NCBI RefSeq assembly: GCF_005406225.1
Contig: NZ_NXLY01000004.1
Coordinates: 62,001 to 126,000 of the forward strand
DNA: 64,000 bases
Direction of reading: 5' to 3'
Source of the DNA: Campylobacter taeniopygiae
GTDB lineage: Bacteria; Campylobacterota; Campylobacteria; Campylobacterales; Campylobacteraceae
Shown: piece by piece, positions 59,852-64,000 of the stretch
Layout: every line of letters begins with the position of its first letter
How positions within the stretch are numbered: the first letter of the stretch is position 1
The notes under the pieces: model-generated
The model's input: the letters and a program-made list of their open reading frames with translations, nothing else
Databases searched by the model: none
What the model was told of the DNA's origin: nothing
Program-made: the position numbers and the translations under genes

Positions 59852-60659
59852 AAGTGATAGTTCAACTCAAATAGGCTTTGGACATATTAAACGTGATCTA
59901 GTTTTAGCAAAACAATACGAAGATGTAAGCTTTGCTTGTTTGCCTTTAGAAGGCTCTTTGATCGATGAAATTCCTTATCCTGTTTTTGAATTGCAAAGTG
60001 CTAGTATTTATGAACTTATCCATCTTATCAAAGAGCATAAATTTGATTTGCTTGTGATTGATCATTATGAAATTACAGCTGATGATGAAAAATTGATCAA
60101 ACTCGAAACTGGAATTAAAATTTTAAGCTTTGATGACACTGTAAATCCCCATCATTGCGATATTTTACTCAATGTCAACGCCTGTGCAAAAGCGAGTGAT
60201 TATGAAGGCTTAGTTCCTTTTAAGTGTGAGCTTAGATGCGGATTTTCCTACGCTTTAATTAGGGATGAGTTTTATATCGAAGCTAAGGAAAAAAGAGAGA
60301 AAATATGGGATTTTTTCATCTGTTTAGGGGGAACAGATATAAAAAATCTTTCTTTAAAAATAGCAAGTGATCTTCCAAGCAACAAAAAAATAGCCATCGC
60401 CACAAGCTCTTCAAATAAAAACCTTAAAAAACTTAAAATTTTAGTCAAAGAAAATCCCAATATAAAGCTTTTTATCGATTGTGACAATATCGCTAAACTG
60501 ATGAATGAAAGTGAAAAACTCATCATCAGTGCAAGCTCTTTAATCAATGAAGCATTACTTTTAAAGGCTAAATTTAAAGCTATTTGCTATGTTGAAAATC
60601 AAAGGCCAACGGCTGATTGGCTTGCTAAAAAAGGCTATGAAGTGGAGTACAAAATTTGA
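59835..60659 (+). CDS. pseG: UDP-2,4-diacetamido-trideoxy-altropyranose hydrolase
   Basis: A 274-residue GT-B-fold hydrolase that removes UDP from the pseudaminic acid precursor. N-terminal [18 protein letters not shown] has the catalytic His region; DHYE and CLGGTD follow. Overlaps pseF by 17 bp and pseH by 4 bp. Confidence 0.93.
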   Translation: MKVLFRSDSSTQIGFGHIKRDLVLAKQYEDVSFACLPLEGSLIDEIPYPVFELQSASIYELIHLIKEHKFDLLVIDHYEITADDEKLIKLETGIKILSFDDTVNPHHCDILLNVNACAKASDYEGLVPFKCELRCGFSYALIRDEFYIEAKEKREKIWDFFICLGGTDIKNLSLKIASDLPSNKKIAIATSSSNKNLKKLKILVKENPNIKLFIDCDNIAKLMNESEKLIISASSLINEALLLKAKFKAICYVENQRPTADWLAKKGYEVEYKI

Positions 60660-61123
60660 TTGAGTTAAAAAAATTCATAGAGCTTAATGAGCAAGAAATC
60701 ACCCTAGTTTGGCAATGGAGAAACGATAAAAAAGTTAATGAATTTATGCACACTAAGAACTTCGATATGCAAGAACATAAGAATTTTATCCATAATTTAA
60801 AACAAGATATGAGTAAAAAATATTTTTTAGTGTTTAAAGATAAAGAGGCTATAGGTGTGATCGATTTTGTTAATATTAAAAAAGAAAGTTGCTATTTTGG
60901 ACTTTATGCAAGGCCTGATTTAAAAGGTGTAGGGCAAATTTTAATGGATGAGGTTAAAAAATATGCCTTTGAGATTTTAAAAATGAAAACACTAAAAGCA
61001 CAGGTCTTTAAAAATAATGATAAAGCCTTAAAACTTTATCTTAACAATGATTTTAAAATTGAAAAGGAAAATAAAAATATGCTTAATTTGTATTTATCTA
61101 ATTACGGGGGGGGGGTAGAATAA
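60656..61123 (+). CDS. pseH: UDP-4-amino-sugar N4-acetyltransferase, C-terminus set by a poly-G tract
   Basis: A 155-residue GNAT acetyltransferase, third step of pseudaminic acid synthesis. Acetyl-CoA region [19 protein letters not shown] start overlapping the pseG stop, with GGAG upstream. A ten-G tract encodes G151-G153, followed by Val-Glu and stop. Nine G would end the protein at the Gly run; eleven G would add about 15 residues and end in an ATGA overlap with the next gene. Confidence 0.9.
   Translation: MIELKKFIELNEQEITLVWQWRNDKKVNEFMHTKNFDMQEHKNFIHNLKQDMSKKYFLVFKDKEAIGVIDFVNIKKESCYFGLYARPDLKGVGQILMDEVKKYAFEILKMKTLKAQVFKNNDKALKLYLNNDFKIEKENKNMLNLYLSNYGGGVE
61106..61115 (+). repeat. 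Poly-G tract (G10) at the 3' end of pseH
   Basis: Ten consecutive G. Unlike the other tracts, slippage here changes only the last residues of PseH and the distance from its stop codon to the next start codon. Confidence 0.93.
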
Positions 61124-61157
61124 AATTTTGCTTACCTTTTGATCAAAGGTTTGCAGC

Positions 61158-61787
61158 ATGAAAATAGCCATATTAACATCCCCAAAACAATGGTTTATAG
61201 AGTATGCAAAACAGCTTCAAAAACTTATCAATAACTCTCAACTTTTTTATTCTCATGAAGAAATTAAAAATTTTGACATAGTATTTATTCTTTCATATCA
61301 CAAAATTATCGAAAAAAAATTTTTAGACAAAAATAAGCATAATATAATCATCCATGCTTCAAAATTACCTCAAGGCAAAGGATGGTCTCCACTTTTTTAT
61401 CAAATTAATGAAGGAAAAAATGAAATCGTATTCTCCCTATTTGAAGCTGATGAAAAAATGGATAATGGAGATATTTATATTCAAAAAACTCTAAAATTAA
61501 ATGGCTTAGAACTATATGAAGAGCTTAGAAAAAAACAAGCTCAATGCACCATAGATTTGTGCTTAACTTTTTTAAAAAATTACCCAAATATTAAAGCAAA
61601 AAAACAAAAAGGTGAAGAAAGTTTTTATCCTAAAAGAACACCAAAAAATAGCCAATTAGATATTAATAAAACCATAAACGAACAATTTAATCTTTTAAGA
61701 ACAGTAAGCAATGAAGAATTTCCGGCATTTTTTTATAAAGATGGTAAAAAATTTATAATAAAAATTTATCCCGATTGTACAGACTAG
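61158..61787 (+). CDS. Sugar N-formyltransferase (Formyl_trans_N family, PseJ-like)
   Basis: A 209-residue folate-dependent formyltransferase. The core HASKLPQGKGWSP and MDNGDIY (catalytic Asp) match a subfamily found with nonulosonic acid genes, and the C-terminal EFPAFFYKDGKKFI segment fits too. The expected Asn two residues before the His is not there (IIIH), as far as I recall also true of that subfamily. Probably formylates an amino group of a pseudaminic acid precursor. 34 bp after pseH. Confidence 0.75.
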   Translation: MKIAILTSPKQWFIEYAKQLQKLINNSQLFYSHEEIKNFDIVFILSYHKIIEKKFLDKNKHNIIIHASKLPQGKGWSPLFYQINEGKNEIVFSLFEADEKMDNGDIYIQKTLKLNGLELYEELRKKQAQCTIDLCLTFLKNYPNIKAKKQKGEESFYPKRTPKNSQLDINKTINEQFNLLRTVSNEEFPAFFYKDGKKFIIKIYPDCTD

Positions 61788-61850
61788 GTAAAAAATATTT
61801 ACATAGTTAAAAAATCGATGTATAAATTTTATATTTTTGTAATATTTTGC

Positions 61851-61856
61851 TATAAT
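61851..61856 (+). promoter_or_regulatory. Putative extended -10 promoter of the ATP-grasp gene
   Basis: TATAAT preceded by TTTTGC, 27 bp before the ATG at 61884. The 96-bp spacer suggests a separate transcript from pseFGH. Confidence 0.6.
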
Positions 61857-61883
61857 TTAAATTAAATTAATTTAAGAGAATTC

Positions 61884-63053
61884 ATGAAAGATAAGCATTT
61901 TTTTATCATCGGTGGTGGTGATTTACAGGCAAATTTAGTATTAAAAATAAAAAAAGATTTTATTACTCATGTTTTTGATTATGATGAAAATTGTTTTTGT
62001 AAAGATTTAGCAGATTATTTTCACCCTATTTCTATTGCAGATAAAGAAAAAATTCTAGAATTAGCTATAAAATTTAATATAGTAGGCGTTGCTACTGCTG
62101 CTACAGAACTTGGAAATTTAACAGCATGTTATATCGGAGAAAAACTCAATCTTGGAACTAATTCTTACGAATGTGCTAAAAATACTACCGATAAAAGCTT
62201 AATGAAAAAAGTGTTTGAAAAATATAATATCAATCATGCTAAATATTTTATACTCAAAGATGAAAAAGATTTAGAGCAAATTACTCAATTTCCTATTATT
62301 ATAAAACCAAGTGATAGAAGTGCTGGAAGAGGAGTTGTAAAAGTATTTGATAAAGAGAATTTAAAAAAGCGTTACTATGAAGCTAAGGATTTATCTTACA
62401 ATAAAATCGTTTTAGCTGAAGAAGTTCTAAAAGGAAGACAATTTAGCGTAGAAACGATAAGTTCTCATGGCAAACACCAAATCGTAGCTATCACAGAAGA
62501 ATATTTAAGAGAGGGTGAATTTGCGGATGACTTTTTAGAGACGCAACAACTTATACCTGCAAGAGTTAATCATTTTGAAAAGCAATTAATCGAAAGTGAA
62601 ATTATTAAGGTTTTAAATGCTTTTAAAATCGATTTTGGCGCCTCTCATATAGAAATTAAACTTGATAAAGAAAAAGATCTTTTAAAAGTATTTATAATAG
62701 AAATAGCTACGAGGGCTGGAGGGTGGCGTGATGTACTTATACATCATTCTTATAATATAGATTATTTACAATTCTTAATCCAAAGTTCTTTAAAACAAGA
62801 ATTACAAAAAGTAAATAAAAAAGCTGAAAATTTTTGTCTAGTTAAAATGATTTTCACCAAAGAAGACTATGAGTTTTATAAAAAAATAAAAACCCTAAAA
62901 CCTCAAATGATTGTAGAAGAAATGCTTTTTATTGACAATGAGAAAGATTTTTCATATTCTTCTTCATTGATGGATTCTAAAGGGTATTATTATTTAAAAA
63001 TTTCAAAAGATGATGATCCTGAAATTTATATTAAAGCAACTCAATTATCTTAA
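61884..63053 (+). CDS. ATP-grasp ligase of unknown substrate
   Basis: A 389-residue ATP-grasp enzyme of the PurK/CarB-like fold. N-terminal FIIGGGDLQANL, ATP-binding K141 in IIIKPSDRSAGRG, hinge AEEVLKGRQFSVE, and metal-binding Glu in IIEIATRAGGW. It should join a carboxylate to an amine or similar group. It is not PseA. In this island it may attach an amino acid to a glycan. AAGAGAA ribosome binding site. Convergent with the phosphatidyltransferase gene. Confidence 0.8.
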   Translation: MKDKHFFIIGGGDLQANLVLKIKKDFITHVFDYDENCFCKDLADYFHPISIADKEKILELAIKFNIVGVATAATELGNLTACYIGEKLNLGTNSYECAKNTTDKSLMKKVFEKYNINHAKYFILKDEKDLEQITQFPIIIKPSDRSAGRGVVKVFDKENLKKRYYEAKDLSYNKIVLAEEVLKGRQFSVETISSHGKHQIVAITEEYLREGEFADDFLETQQLIPARVNHFEKQLIESEIIKVLNAFKIDFGASHIEIKLDKEKDLLKVFIIEIATRAGGWRDVLIHHSYNIDYLQFLIQSSLKQELQKVNKKAENFCLVKMIFTKEDYEFYKKIKTLKPQMIVEEMLFIDNEKDFSYSSSLMDSKGYYYLKISKDDDPEIYIKATQLS

Positions 63054-63099
63054 GTTGCTTCTTAAAAAATACTCTACTTTGTCACTTTCAACATAATAA

Positions 63100-63119
63100 A
63101 TATTTTTTACAAAAAATAT
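63100..63119. terminator. AT-only hairpin between convergent genes
   Basis: Nine-bp arms of A and T with a two-base loop, flanked by T/A runs. A weak candidate for shared termination of the ATP-grasp and phosphatidyltransferase genes. Confidence 0.35.
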
Positions 63120-63129
63120 ACTTTTCAGT

Positions 63130-63810
63130 TCAAATATTGTTTTCTTTTAAATTTCTATATAATTCTACACTACGATAAAATAAATCAAATAAATATATCA
63201 AACCAATTAAATAAAAAAAGAAAGTAAAATACTCGCTTATAAATGATACAGAAATTAAAATAGAAAGCAAACTTGCGTCAATTCCCAAAATAAATCCCCT
63301 GTCTAAAAAAAACTTCTTAATTCCAAATCTTTTAATATTTTTTAAAGTCTTAAGCTTTTTAACAATAACAAAAGGACAAATTAATGAGTGTAGATTCATA
63401 GCAAATAAAACAAAAATAACGGGATAAATTGAAATTTCATAAGTTAAATAAACAACTATAAAAGCACCATTAAAAGCCAATGTGTCAACAAAAAGATCTA
63501 AATAGTGTCCTAATTTACTGGATAAATTTTTATATCTCGCAAGCATGCCATCAACATGATCTAAAAAATCATAAATCAAGTATAAAATTCCAGCCAAAAT
63601 TGCATAATGATTAAAAAGCATTACAAGAGACAAAAAGGCAAAAATACCTGCAGTAATAGTAACTTGATTGGGCTTAATATTAGTCTTTTCAGCCAAAGGT
63701 AAAAGAATAAATTTTTGGATAATCAAAACACGATATATATATTCTGTTATATAATAAGAACGTTTACTTTCCAATCTTTCATTTTTTTTAAGTTTTTCAT
63801 CTAAATTCAT
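63130..63810 (-). CDS. CDP-alcohol phosphatidyltransferase family membrane protein
   Basis: A 226-residue integral membrane enzyme. The full CDP-OH-P motif D-x2-DG-x2-AR-x8-G-x3-D-x3-D lies at about residues 81-107 (DHVDGMLARYKNL...GHYLDLFVD). At least five hydrophobic helices follow. It would transfer a phospho-alcohol from a CDP-linked donor, perhaps phosphoethanolamine- or glycerol-like, to a lipid or sugar. Ribosome binding site AAGGAG overlaps the end of the methyltransferase gene. Confidence 0.85.
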   Translation of the reverse strand: MNLDEKLKKNERLESKRSYYITEYIYRVLIIQKFILLPLAEKTNIKPNQVTITAGIFAFLSLVMLFNHYAILAGILYLIYDFLDHVDGMLARYKNLSSKLGHYLDLFVDTLAFNGAFIVVYLTYEISIYPVIFVLFAMNLHSLICPFVIVKKLKTLKNIKRFGIKKFFLDRGFILGIDASLLSILISVSFISEYFTFFFYLIGLIYLFDLFYRSVELYRNLKENNI

Positions 63811-63811
63811 A

Positions 63812-64000
63812 CTATCTCCTTAAAATCACTAAAAAATTTTCATCCGCAAAACTATCATTCGCATGAGTTTTTCTTAAAGAATTGATTTCTATTTGTTTAA
63901 AATCACCAAACACTCTTCTTACCTCATCTTTATCAAAAAAATACATTTTCATTCCATTTTCTTTAAAAGCAGATTTTAAAGCGTCCTTTTCATCAATAAA
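63812..64000 (-). CDS. Probable SAM-dependent methyltransferase, C-terminal 62 residues (partial)
   Basis: The last 62 codons of a gene that runs off the window. The order of elements (YFFDKDEVRRVFGDF, then INSLRKTHANDSFADENFL and a final strand) resembles the end of small class I methyltransferases. The call rests on this fragment alone. It is one base from the phosphatidyltransferase gene, so they are co-transcribed. Confidence 0.5.
   Translation of the reverse strand, partial: FIDEKDALKSAFKENGMKMYFFDKDEVRRVFGDFKQIEINSLRKTHANDSFADENFLVILRR

Overview
The window is AT-rich, densely coding DNA from a Campylobacter chromosome. Gene content, protein sequence and most of the local gene order match the thermotolerant C. 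jejuni/C. coli lineage; the exact species cannot be fixed from this window. Genes are mostly in tight operons with 1-20 bp overlaps. No CRISPR array, insertion sequence, prophage or rRNA operon is visible.

Layout. 1-5.8 kb (minus): start of hemA, a polyprenyl diphosphate synthase, two small proteins, the 2-oxoglutarate:acceptor oxidoreductase operon oorDABC and malate dehydrogenase. Compared with the C. jejuni order I remember, icd, sucC and sucD are missing here. 6.1-13 kb: an AsmA-like envelope protein, divergent mltG, and a flgB-flgC-fliE-ftsI(pbpB) operon behind a sigma-54 promoter. 12.7-20.5 kb (minus): small membrane and rhodanese proteins, htpG, crcB, plsC, an SH3-like membrane protein, purQ-purS-purC and a carboxy-terminal protease. 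20.6-28.7 kb: a CsoR-family regulator and clpB (plus), then pbpA, maf and alaS (minus). 28.8-36.3 kb: sugar-type aminotransferase and oxidoreductase, hemH, then a minus-strand operon including mnmH, a HIT protein, a TrpC-like protein without its catalytic residues, a TPR lipoprotein and a methyltransferase. A tRNA-Phe at 36.4 kb marks the join between two blocks that are far apart in C. jejuni NCTC 11168. 36.6-45.9 kb: ktrB-ktrA, mqnA-upp-mez-gltX, a SurA-like chaperone, accB-accC and dcd.

45.9-64 kb is the accessory part: a flagellin glycosylation island. It opens with a second sigma-54 promoter, then pseB-pseC. pseF-pseG-pseH lie 11-13 kb downstream. Between them sit a DUF4910 protein (Cj1295-like), an AAC(3)-type acyltransferase, a six-gene minus-strand operon (SDR, Rieske oxygenase, two KASIII-like synthases and two acyl carrier proteins), an adenylating ligase with its own acyl carrier protein, and two tandem DUF2920 (maf-type) hydrolases. 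After pseH come a sugar formyltransferase, an ATP-grasp ligase, a CDP-alcohol phosphatidyltransferase and the end of a methyltransferase gene. All four poly-G/C tracts in the window (9, 9, 9 and 10 bases) fall in this island. One is in the OFF phase and breaks a KASIII gene. Another encodes the nucleophile elbow of a hydrolase. A third sets the C-terminus of PseH.

Working model (inference): pse genes make CMP-pseudaminic acid for flagellin. The ligase, ACP, KASIII, Rieske and SDR set plausibly builds an unusual acyl substituent for that sugar or a related glycan, with phase variation switching individual decorations on and off.
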